From: Bacillota bacterium
GTDB taxonomy: Bacteria; Bacillota; Clostridia; Lachnospirales; CAG-274
Direction of reading: 5' to 3'
Assembly (NCBI GenBank): GCA_017627115.1
Contig: JAGAHK010000187.1
Location: forward strand, 1 to 8,816
Length of the DNA stretch: 8,816 nt
The translations under genes were made by a program, and so were the position numbers. The notes below the pieces were generated by a model. It saw only the letters and a list, made by a program, of their open reading frames with translations, was not told the DNA's origin and ran no database searches. This document shows, piece by piece, positions 1 through 5,261 of this stretch (position 1 is the stretch's first letter; each line of letters opens with the position of its first letter).

Positions 1-836
1 AAAAGCAGATAGACATATATTTCAAGGGGCTTGATATAGTCGGCTGGGCTTATATCCAGCCTGGGTACGAGGACAGCATAAAAGAGGGCATACGCGATTA
101 TCAGCGTGAAAATGACGGCTTGCAGGTGATGTTCCTTGTAGACCCCGAGGAAAAGATAAACAGCTTTTTCGTCTGGGAAAATGAAGAGTTCAGGGCGCTG
201 AAAGGCTATATCATCTACTACGAAAAAAACGAGGGCATGCACGAATATATGCTTGAAAACAAGCTGAAGCCCGCCAATGACGAGTACAGGCTGATAAGCG
301 ATATATCGCTGACGCAGGGGACGGATGTTGAGGAGAACTTTGAGGCGGAACGTGAACAGAGTGAGGACAGGCAGCTGCTGCGTTTAAGGCGCAGAGAGGA
401 GAAAAAGACCGCGGGGCTGATGAGTACCTTGAGTTTTGTGATGCTTATGGTCTGTTTTGTTATGGGCGCAGGTCTGGTACAAAACGATAAGCGCATCAAC
501 CGCCTTGAGCTTGATCTTGCAAGCCTTGAAAGCGAGCTTGAAGCGGCAGACGGCGCACAGAGCGTTTTTGCCGCCGAGTATGTGAGTGTAATGCCTGCCG
601 AGACAGCCGAAACTACAACTTTTGCCGAAGAAACGGAGACTTTGACAGAACCGCCGACAGAAGCTGCCGAGCCCGAAACAAAGGCACCGTACAAAGTTGA
701 AAAAGGCGATACACTTTCACGCATAAGCGAAAAAGTATACGGCACTATCGGCAAAATGGAGGAGATAATGCAGCTCAACGGTATGGACGATGCAGACAGC
801 CTTGTTGAAGGTATGGAGCTGACTATGCCCGATTGA
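1..836 (+). CDS. LysM-domain membrane protein with JAB/MPN-like N-terminal region (5' partial)
   Basis: The reading frame is open to the left edge (codons begin at position 3), so the gene starts outside the window; the in-frame TTG at 120 is only an internal Leu codon. About 277 residues are visible. The first ~85 resemble a JAB/MPN fold: GLDIVGWAYIQPG, then Ser and Asp, MFLVDP, and GYIIYYEKNE. The two His of the JAMM HxH motif appear as Tyr and Gln, so this would be a non-catalytic version. A basic stretch (RLRRREEKK) precedes one membrane helix (visible residues ~137-158), predicting a cytoplasmic N-terminus. Outside follow a short coiled coil (~161-182), a Thr/Glu/Pro-rich linker and a C-terminal LysM domain (~230-276, YKVEKGDTLSRISEKVYG), known to bind peptidoglycan GlcNAc chains. 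A kinase gene follows after 49 bases and is probably cotranscribed. LysM and the membrane helix are secure; the JAB assignment is a motif-level inference. Confidence 0.85.
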   Translation, partial: KQIDIYFKGLDIVGWAYIQPGYEDSIKEGIRDYQRENDGLQVMFLVDPEEKINSFFVWENEEFRALKGYIIYYEKNEGMHEYMLENKLKPANDEYRLISDISLTQGTDVEENFEAEREQSEDRQLLRLRRREEKKTAGLMSTLSFVMLMVCFVMGAGLVQNDKRINRLELDLASLESELEAADGAQSVFAAEYVSVMPAETAETTTFAEETETLTEPPTEAAEPETKAPYKVEKGDTLSRISEKVYGTIGKMEEIMQLNGMDDADSLVEGMELTMPD

Positions 837-885
837 CCGATAAAAAGCATCCGAAAAAAGATCTATACGGAAAGGAGAAAATAGT

Positions 886-1500
886 ATGGAGCTTGGCAGT
901 GAAACGGCGGCGGCTCTTGCGCATGAGGTGAAAAATCCGCTTTCGCTTATAAAAATGAACGTGGATTATATAAAAAGCTGTCTTAATAAGGAGTTCGACG
1001 ATAATTTTGAGATAATAGAGCGCGAGATAGGGCGCATAAGCAATATCGTGACGGGTTTTACCTTTAACAGACAGCCTGTGTATCTGCGTGCCTTGCTGCG
1101 CAGCATCCTGAACGAATACGATATATCGCTTAAAAACAAAAATATAAGCTTTGAGATAGACTGCGATACGGATATTTCCGTGCAGGGCGATTATGAAAAA
1201 TTGAATATTCTTTTTTTTAACCTTATTAAAAACAGTGTTGAAGCCATTGATGAGAGCGGAGAGGTGAAAATAGGCATAAGCTGCGAAAAAAATGAAGTGA
1301 AAGTAAGAATAGACGATACGGGAAAAGGTATCAGCCCCGAAATAATGGAAAAAATAGGCCAGCCTTACAATACGGACAAAACGGGCGGAACGGGTCTGGG
1401 ACTGGCTATATGCAAAAGCATAGTGAACGAGCACAGGGGCAGGATAAACTTTGAAAACACCGAAAACGGCTGCCGTGTGACGGTGAGCCTGAAAGCATAA
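886..1500 (+). CDS. sensorless histidine kinase core (HisKA + HATPase_c)
   Basis: A 204-residue soluble kinase consisting almost only of the catalytic core. The H-box AHEVKNPL carries the presumed phospho-acceptor His13; the N-box is FNLIKNSVEAI (Asn112, Asn116), G1 is DDTGKGIS (143-150) and G2 is TGGTGLGLAI (166-175). There is no membrane segment, PAS, HAMP or other sensor domain; typical sensor kinases are 350 residues or more. The ATG at 886 is set by the ribosome binding site AAAGGAG (871-877). The layout resembles soluble sporulation-type or chemosensory-type kinases that take their input from a partner. The LysM membrane protein immediately upstream is the obvious candidate partner. No response regulator lies in the window, so its phosphorylation target is unknown. 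All ATP-binding motifs look intact, so activity is expected. Confidence 0.9.
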   Translation: MELGSETAAALAHEVKNPLSLIKMNVDYIKSCLNKEFDDNFEIIEREIGRISNIVTGFTFNRQPVYLRALLRSILNEYDISLKNKNISFEIDCDTDISVQGDYEKLNILFFNLIKNSVEAIDESGEVKIGISCEKNEVKVRIDDTGKGISPEIMEKIGQPYNTDKTGGTGLGLAICKSIVNEHRGRINFENTENGCRVTVSLKA

Positions 1501-1558
1501 AAAATGAATAAAAAAACGCACACTCTGCGAACGGGCGGGGCAGGGAGAGTCTGAAAAC

Positions 1559-1579
1559 TGCCAAAGCGGCTTTTAGGCA
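1559..1579 (-). terminator. weak candidate terminator of the 1626-2690 gene
   Basis: On the minus strand a TGCC/GGCA stem extended by CTTT/AAAG pairs, with a small bulge, is followed by GTTTTC. A second small hairpin, CCCG-ATA-CGGG (1590-1600), lies between it and the stop codon. The U-tract is short. On the plus strand I see no good terminator for the kinase gene, so either this structure serves both directions or transcription is ended in another way. Confidence 0.3.
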
Positions 1580-1625
1580 CCCTGCAAAGCCCGTATCGGG
1601 AATATGCGTGATAATTGTTTGTTTT

Positions 1626-2690
1626 TTATAAAACTCGGTTTTCTTTTTCTTTGAATTCGCCGTTTTTTGCCCGTCTTTGCAGGTCTGCAAGCACCTGCGC
1701 ATCATAGCCGAGGAAAATGTCGGGGTTTTTCTCCTTCGCTTTCATACCGAACACCGAAAGCTCGTTATCTACCTCCGATGCTTTGAAAGAGATCTTCCTT
1801 GATACATTTGCCAGCTGATGTATCGTACCGTTAGTGACAAGCACGCTTATGCTCTCGCCCGTCTTTACGAAATTGCTTTTGTGTATGGTCTTGTATATCA
1901 TAAGCAGATCGGTGTATTTTGAGTATCTTATGCCGTTGCTCAGGGCTATAAAGTAGTTTTCGCAAAGATACATTTTAAGAGTATCCAGCCATATCGTGCC
2001 TTCGCCGCGTATCTCGTTTTCAAGCAGCTCTATGCGTTCGGGCATCTGCTGCTCTATGGTGATGAAATTTGAAAGCTCCGCCGCGCCTGCGATCGCAAAG
2101 AGTACGCCGATAATGAGCGCTATAACAAGCAGACCGCAAAGAATGGAGTTTTCAAATAATACCGACAAAGGCGACATTTTTGTTATTTTAAGTTCGTAGC
2201 CGCCGAAAATATCGTCTATATCGGCTGCGGTCAGGTTTTCTTCGGGATATAATTCCTGCAATGTTTCAAGCGCATAACCGCGTATCTCACGGTCGCGGAA
2301 TTCATGTGTATAGCCGTAAATACGTGTGCTTCCGTTGGCTTCTATCTCTTCGTTGAGCTTGTCAACGGTCTTTTCGCGCGCCTTTAATATATAAAAATAA
2401 TCGTTTTCGTCCATAACAAAGCAGTATACGTATTTGCCCGTATAACGCTCTTTTTCGTATGCAAAAGTCAGTATTTCGTATTCCGTGTCGATATATGCCG
2501 CTTTTGAGTTCGGGTTCTCGCCGCTGAACATTATATTATAAAACGAATCGGCTTTTTTTATTTTTGAAGCCGCATCCGCAAGACCGTAAAAAAGCCCCGC
2601 CATCATCAAAAAAAGTATTGTGCAGCCTATAACTGTGTTCTGTATTGCTGTTTTACGTGCTTTTACTATCCTCTCGTCCGTAAATTGCAT
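1626..2690 (-). CDS. unrecognised protein with two membrane helices
   Basis: This 354-residue protein has a membrane helix near the N-terminus (about residues 16-38), an extracytoplasmic segment of ~140 residues rich in Tyr and charged residues, a second helix (~183-205), and a cytoplasmic C-terminal half of ~150 residues. The C-terminal half contains ENYFIALSNGIRYSKYTDLLMIYK and later LLVTNG-like strands (ISVLVTNGTIHQLA), which suggests a compact mixed alpha/beta domain. I do not recognise the family with certainty. The ATG at 2690 follows a strong AAGGGGGA ribosome binding site, and a near-consensus promoter lies 40-70 bases upstream. It converges on the kinase gene and forms a single-gene unit. 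The helix-loop-helix layout with a large outside loop fits a sensor-like or envelope-associated protein, but nothing in it is catalytically diagnostic. Confidence 0.8.
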   Translation of the reverse strand: MQFTDERIVKARKTAIQNTVIGCTILFLMMAGLFYGLADAASKIKKADSFYNIMFSGENPNSKAAYIDTEYEILTFAYEKERYTGKYVYCFVMDENDYFYILKAREKTVDKLNEEIEANGSTRIYGYTHEFRDREIRGYALETLQELYPEENLTAADIDDIFGGYELKITKMSPLSVLFENSILCGLLVIALIIGVLFAIAGAAELSNFITIEQQMPERIELLENEIRGEGTIWLDTLKMYLCENYFIALSNGIRYSKYTDLLMIYKTIHKSNFVKTGESISVLVTNGTIHQLANVSRKISFKASEVDNELSVFGMKAKEKNPDIFLGYDAQVLADLQRRAKNGEFKEKENRVL

Positions 2691-2731
2691 TTTTATCCCC
2701 CTTCGTTTTGATTATGCAAATTAACGTCCTA

Positions 2732-2760
2732 ATTTTATCATATCGTCATACCGTTGTCAA
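2732..2760 (-). promoter_or_regulatory. sigma-A-type promoter of the 1626-2690 gene
   Basis: On the minus strand TTGACA (2760-2755) is followed by a 17-base spacer and TAAAAT (2737-2732), with TG one base before the -10 hexamer (extended -10). The expected start of transcription, around 2725, gives a ~35-base leader with the ribosome binding site at its end. A second TTGACA (2772-2767) sits 12 bases further upstream; plus-strand TTGTCAA is directly repeated at 2754-2760 and 2766-2772, which could be an operator. Confidence 0.75.
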
Positions 2761-2907
2761 TTGATTTGTCAAAAAACACCTTATACAGCCAAAAATGAGT
2801 TTCTTTTTTTCTTTGACGTGTTCCTTGAATGTATGATTATTGGTTATAAATAGGAAATACATAATTGTCTGGCAGTTTGTTAAATCGGAATTTATGTTAG
2901 TAGTAGA

Positions 2908-3094
2908 GTTGCATTAGCCTTGGCTCCCCTTCTTTCAGGGGAGCTGGCGCGGCTTGCCGCGACTGAGGGGTTTCGATTGTTGATGCTCACCGTTACACAA
3001 CACTAAAGCAGTCGCAAATAAACCCCTCCACCACGCTGCGCGCGGTCCCCCTCCCCTAAACGCTGCGCTAAAGGGGAGGCAAGACTAATGCAAC
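2908..3094. repeat. palindromic MITE-like repeat, 187 bp
   Basis: The ends form imperfect terminal inverted repeats: 2908-2931 pairs with 3071-3094, sharing GTTGCATTAG, then CTTG and CTCCCCTT with two mismatches between. Inside, GAGGGGTTT (2965-2973) pairs with AAACCCCTC (3020-3028). Each arm also makes its own hairpins: GCTCCCCT/AGGGGAGC (2923-2944), CGCGGC/GCCGCG (2948-2961) and CTCCCCT/AGGGGAG (3051-3078). The whole can fold into a branched cruciform. There is no open reading frame, so it would be non-autonomous, mobilised in trans or kept as a REP-like element. No clear target-site duplication flanks it. Similar palindromes with a CTCCCCT...AGGGGAG core are, from general knowledge, dispersed in gut Clostridia genomes. 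Confidence 0.75.
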
Positions 3095-3120
3095 GTCTTT
3101 TCTTTTCTAAAGTAACTCAA

Positions 3121-3290
3121 AGCGCCGCAGGCTGAAATCCGCAGTGCGAGCTTTGCTCGTACGAGGAGCGAACGAAGTTCGCATACTTTACAGGCTTGCA
3201 AGTGACGCCGCAGGCGGCGCGCAGACAAGACTGCAAATTTGGCGAAAAGCCTGCTTTTCGCCAGACAGGCGAGCGGAGCGATGCCGCCAT
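3121..3290. repeat. cluster of short GC-rich hairpins
   Basis: Successive small inverted repeats: GCGAGC-TTT-GCTCGT (3146-3160), GCGAAC-GAA-GTTCGC (3168-3182), CGCCGC-AG-GCGGCG (3206-3219) and a perfect 10-bp stem GGCGAAAAGC/GCTTTTCGCC (3241-3262). CGCCGCAGGC is directly repeated at 3123-3132 and 3206-3215. It is non-coding and unlike the AT-rich flanks. It resembles mosaic intergenic repeats seen in this bacterial group; no T-tract marks any of these stems as a terminator of a neighbouring gene. Confidence 0.6.
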
Positions 3291-3363
3291 AAACAATAAT
3301 TTATCTTTTTAAAGCCTTATCGAAAAATTTCAAAACTCAAAAGCAAAAATGGTGAAACACAAA

Positions 3364-3463
3364 AAATACATTTTTATTAATTTTCAAATACATATATATT
3401 GACAATTTTACAACTTTTATTGTATAATAAAATCAATAATGTAGTTTTTTATCGAAAATACAT
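3364..3463 (+). promoter_or_regulatory. AAATACAT octamer repeats, candidate operator of the XRE operon
   Basis: AAATACAT occurs at 3364-3371 and 3386-3393, 22 bases apart (about two helical turns) just upstream of the -35, and again at 3456-3463 between the -10 and the ribosome binding site. A fourth copy lies at 2855-2862, all on the same strand. The positions would suit a regulator that blocks or loops the promoter; autoregulation by the XRE protein is an inference. Confidence 0.45.
3399..3428 (+). promoter_or_regulatory. consensus sigma-A-type promoter of the XRE-DUF2752 operon
   Basis: TTGACA (3399-3404) and TATAAT (3423-3428) both match consensus exactly, separated by 18 bases in a very AT-rich context. 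Transcription would begin near 3435, giving a leader of ~45 bases that includes an AAATACAT octamer and the ribosome binding site AAAGGAG (3465-3471). Confidence 0.85.
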
Positions 3464-3480
3464 TAAAGGAGTGTGTTTTT

Positions 3481-3726
3481 GTGGACAAGACCACTTTAGA
3501 CCCGAAAACTGTCGGAAGCGTAATTGCTGATCTGCGCAGAAAAAAGGGTGTATCACAGGAAGTTTTAAGCGGTTTTGCCGATATAGCAAGAACTCATTTG
3601 AGCGCAATAGAGCGCGGCGAGCGCAAGCCGACACTTGAAACGCTTTACCGTATATCAGCTGCGCTTGAAATAAAAATGAGCGACATCGTTCTTGAACTTG
3701 AAAGGCGGCTTGGCGAAACGCAATGA
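3481..3726 (+). CDS. small XRE-family HTH transcriptional regulator
   Basis: An 81-residue protein that is essentially one Cro/C1-type helix-turn-helix (residues ~11-69): VIADLRRKKGVSQEVLSGFA, then ARTHLSAIERGERKPTLETLYRISAAL. The SQE...L, SxIERGxRxP and TLxxLxxIxxAL positions fit the family. It has no effector or dimerisation domain beyond a short C-terminal helix. The start is GTG, placed 9 bases after AAAGGAG; no in-frame ATG competes. Its TGA overlaps the ATG of the next gene (ATGA), so the two are probably translationally coupled. As first gene of the operon behind a consensus promoter with repeated octamers, it probably controls its own operon. Such minimal regulators occur on mobile elements and in small chromosomal operons alike. 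Confidence 0.93.
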   Translation: MDKTTLDPKTVGSVIADLRRKKGVSQEVLSGFADIARTHLSAIERGERKPTLETLYRISAALEIKMSDIVLELERRLGETQ

Positions 3727-4151
3727 AGCTTTTAAAGCAGGATATAAAAAATTATTGGTTTGGGCTGTTTATTGCCGTTATGGTGTGCGTGATACTCGAC
3801 CGCATTTTCGGCACCTGCTGTCCGCTGCGCATAGTTACGGGCTATCCCTGCCCTGCCTGCGGCACTACAAGAAGCTTTGAGGCACTTTTAAGGTTCGACT
3901 TCAAGACCGCGCTGTGGTATCAGCCCGTTATGCCGCTTATCATAGCCTACTGTCTGTTCTTTTCATACCGCAGATACATAAAGCCGGATGAAAGGATAAA
4001 GCTTTTCGGCGGAGCTATGGCAGCTATCATCATTATCGGTATATTGGCGTACTTTTACAGGATGTATCGCTACTTCCCCGAAAGGCCGCCTTTGGAATAT
4101 ACACAAAACAATATTATTAATCAATTAAGGAGGGTATGTCATGGAATATGA
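3723..4151 (+). CDS. DUF2752 family membrane protein
   Basis: This 142-residue protein carries the DUF2752 signature: a first membrane helix (~12-29), CCPLRIVTGYPCPACGTTR (residues 32-50, with Cys33, Cys43 and Cys46), then ALLRFDFKTALWYQPV, a second helix (~68-82), a basic loop (YRRYIKPDERIK) and a third helix (~94-114). The CPxCGxTR motif is the family hallmark; the role of DUF2752 is not established to my knowledge. The close Cys pair could bind a metal or form a disulfide (inference). Its ATG overlaps the stop of the XRE gene by ATGA, and its last 11 bases overlap the next gene, so the three form a tight operon. The length is normal for the family and it looks intact. Confidence 0.9.
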   Translation: MKLLKQDIKNYWFGLFIAVMVCVILDRIFGTCCPLRIVTGYPCPACGTTRSFEALLRFDFKTALWYQPVMPLIIAYCLFFSYRRYIKPDERIKLFGGAMAAIIIIGILAYFYRMYRYFPERPPLEYTQNNIINQLRRVCHGI

Positions 4152-4398
4152 ACATATGACATTGAAAGACTGGATGATAACTATGCTTATAATGTGTATC
4201 CCCTGTGTTAACATCGTTATGATGTTTGTATGGGCATTCGGTTCAAACGTAAATCCAAGCAAGAAGACTTATTTCCAGGCCGCACTTATCTGGGCTGCTA
4301 TCATCATCGTGCTTGAGGTATTATGGTTCGTTCTTCTTGGCGGCGCAGCAGCAATGTCAAGCATGAACAGTACATACAATTTAATATCATTATTCTGA
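4141..4398 (+). CDS. small two-helix membrane protein, unknown function
   Basis: An 85-residue protein with two membrane helices (about 12-32 and 46-69) joined by a short polar loop, GSNVNPSKKTYFQ. The first helix contains a Pro break (IPCVNIVMMFVWAF), the pattern of small Clostridia membrane proteins that often sit beside DUF2752 or TM2-like genes. I recognise no named family securely. The ATG at 4141 follows a very strong AAGGAGGG (4127-4134) at ideal spacing, stronger than for its operon partners, so it may be made in excess of them. It overlaps the DUF2752 gene by 11 bases and is the last gene before the terminator. The length, hydrophobicity and pairing suggest that it works with DUF2752 in the membrane; this is inference. 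Confidence 0.8.
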   Translation: MEYEHMTLKDWMITMLIMCIPCVNIVMMFVWAFGSNVNPSKKTYFQAALIWAAIIIVLEVLWFVLLGGAAAMSSMNSTYNLISLF

Positions 4399-4403
4399 TA
4401 TAC

Positions 4404-4437
4404 AAAAAGACGGGAAATGCGGTTCCCGTCTTTTTTT
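4404..4437 (+). terminator. rho-independent terminator of the XRE-DUF2752 operon (possibly bidirectional)
   Basis: The perfect 8-bp stem GACGGGAA/TTCCCGTC (4409-4416 and 4423-4430), with a 6-base loop, is followed by seven T. The stem is preceded by AAAAA, so the minus strand also reads hairpin then TTTTT; it could back up the terminator of the converging gene. Confidence 0.93.
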
Positions 4438-4439
4438 GT

Positions 4440-4464
4440 AAAAAAGCCGCGGGTTCGCCGCGGC
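4440..4464 (-). terminator. rho-independent terminator of the 4483-4779 gene
   Basis: On the minus strand a perfect 7-bp GC stem, GCCGCGG/CCGCGGC, with a 5-base loop, is followed by TTTTTT. It lies 18 bases past the stop codon of the minus-strand gene. Confidence 0.9.
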
Positions 4465-4482
4465 AGGGAGAGAAGTTTTGTT

Positions 4483-4779
4483 TTATAATGCGTTGTGAGT
4501 GAAGCTCACGATCTTATCAACAGGGATCACCGTTACAGAGCCGAGCACATTGCCGCAGCCCCAGCTGCCGCGGTTTCCTCTGTTTGAAAAATTATTGCAT
4601 GCGCTGCCGAGAGGACAGGAAGGCGCTGCGCCAAAGCTGCAAATAAGCTTGATGCTGCATCCGTCAACACCTGCGAGCACGCCCGTAAAGCCGCTGCCCG
4701 ACATACCGCCGCTTGCCGTAAATACCGTTACCGTTTCGCCTATGTGGCGGCAAAGGCTTTCCAATAAACCGTTATTCAT
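4483..4779 (-). CDS. small Gly/Cys-rich protein, unknown function
   Basis: A 98-residue protein, with no signal peptide or membrane helix. The N-terminal part (residues ~12-46, HIGETVTVFTASGGMSGSGF and then TGVLAGVDGCSIKLI) and the C-terminal part (~79-98, LGSVTVIPVDKIVSFTHNAL) read as beta strands of a small barrel, interrupted by a Cys/Gly/Asn-rich insert (~50-77, four Cys: 55, 61, 75 and the nearby 47). The strand pattern recalls Sm-like or PRC-type barrels, but this is only a resemblance. I do not know a function; small proteins of this kind are often spore- or envelope-associated in Clostridia. ATG 4779 follows AAAGGAG at 9 bases. The gene is monocistronic, has its own terminator, and diverges from the TauE/SafE pair. 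Confidence 0.75.
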   Translation of the reverse strand: MNNGLLESLCRHIGETVTVFTASGGMSGSGFTGVLAGVDGCSIKLICSFGAAPSCPLGSACNNFSNRGNRGSWGCGNVLGSVTVIPVDKIVSFTHNAL

Positions 4780-4844
4780 TTTTCAGTTCTCCTTTCGCTT
4801 TGTATACTACATATTATGAGAAACACGAAAAATGGTTACGGTAT

Positions 4845-4863
4845 AAAAAGCCGCAAAAGCGGC
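4845..4863 (-). terminator. candidate minus-strand terminator or leader hairpin
   Basis: On the minus strand GCCGC-TTTT-GCGGC is followed by TTTTT, a short but typical terminator shape. It lies ~66 bases upstream of the start of the 98-residue gene, in the divergent gap, so it could either stop antisense transcription through the TauE/SafE genes or act as an attenuator in the leader of the small gene. Confidence 0.45.
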
Positions 4864-4885
4864 AGACTAACTTTGGTGATGAAAA

Positions 4886-5239
4886 ATGCAGCAAAAGATA
4901 GCCGCAGTCCTGTTCAGCCTTGCCGCAGGACTGTGCAACGGCTTTTTCGGCAGCGGAGGCGGTACGGTGATAGTACCGTGTATGGAAAAATTTTTGAAAA
5001 CAGAACCGCAGAAAGCTCACGCAAGCGCCATAGCCGTTATACTGCCGCTTTGTGCCGTCAGCGGTTTTATTTATTTCAAGGATATGGGGATACCGTGGCA
5101 AAGTGTGATTTTTGCAGGCATCGGCGGTTTTACGGGCGGCATTGTGGGTGCGCGCCTGCTTGGAAAAATAAAAAGCCGCACACTGCATATCGTTTTTGGT
5201 GCGGTAATGATAATAAGCGGCATAAGAATGTTTTTCTGA
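4886..5239 (+). CDS. half-length TauE/SafE-type membrane protein, first of a pair
   Basis: A 117-residue, very hydrophobic protein with about four membrane segments. Near the N-terminus is AAGLCNGFFGSGGGTVIVP (residues 13-31), the glycine-rich motif found at the start of each half of TauE/SafE (DUF81) anion-export permeases; KAHASAIAVILP and a GxxGGIVGARL stretch follow. Full-length members are about 250 residues with two such halves; this gene encodes only one. The start ATG has a modest GGTG ribosome binding site 7 bases upstream. The second half is encoded 22 bases downstream in the same direction, so the two probably assemble as a heterodimer. The substrate is unknown; sulfite, sulfonates and other sulfur or organic anions are reported for the family. 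Confidence 0.85.
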   Translation: MQQKIAAVLFSLAAGLCNGFFGSGGGTVIVPCMEKFLKTEPQKAHASAIAVILPLCAVSGFIYFKDMGIPWQSVIFAGIGGFTGGIVGARLLGKIKSRTLHIVFGAVMIISGIRMFF

Positions 5240-5250
5240 CTTTTTTACAA

Positions 5251-5258
5251 GAGGTGAT
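5251..5258 (+). promoter_or_regulatory. ribosome binding site that fixes a TTG start
   Basis: GAGGTGAT ends a few bases before TTG 5262. No in-frame ATG lies near, and starting later would remove the first membrane segment with its GGG motif, so TTG is taken as the true start. Confidence 0.75.
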
Positions 5259-5261
5259 ATT

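Larger units (their letters stand above)
2691..3480. other. gene-free region with repeats and two promoters
   Basis: I see no credible coding frame in these ~790 bases. They hold, in order: the minus-strand promoter of the 1626-2690 gene, a plain AT-rich stretch (~2775-2907) with one AAATACAT octamer and no other clear signal, a 187-bp inverted-repeat element (2908-3094), a GC-rich cluster of small hairpins (3121-3290), and an AT-rich regulatory region leading into the XRE gene. The sharp composition changes suggest a site that has accepted insertions. Confidence 0.7.

Noticed and set aside
120..122. TTG 120 as the start of the LysM protein
   Set aside because: The frame is open to the left edge and the preceding codons encode conserved-looking residues (GLDIVGWAYIQPG), so the gene begins outside the window.
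823..1521. Minus-strand frame of 232 residues opposite the kinase
   Set aside because: The plus strand has all histidine kinase motifs and a ribosome binding site; the antisense frame is His/Phe/Tyr-rich shadow sequence.
3121..3290. CRISPR array
   Set aside because: The short hairpins differ from each other in sequence and spacing; there is no regular repeat-spacer pattern and no cas gene.
3481..4398. Toxin-antitoxin or known phage-defence system
   Set aside because: The HTH protein resembles an antitoxin-type regulator, but the partners are multi-helix membrane proteins without toxin, nuclease or NTPase motifs. I cannot name a known system; it is reported only as an uncharacterised operon.
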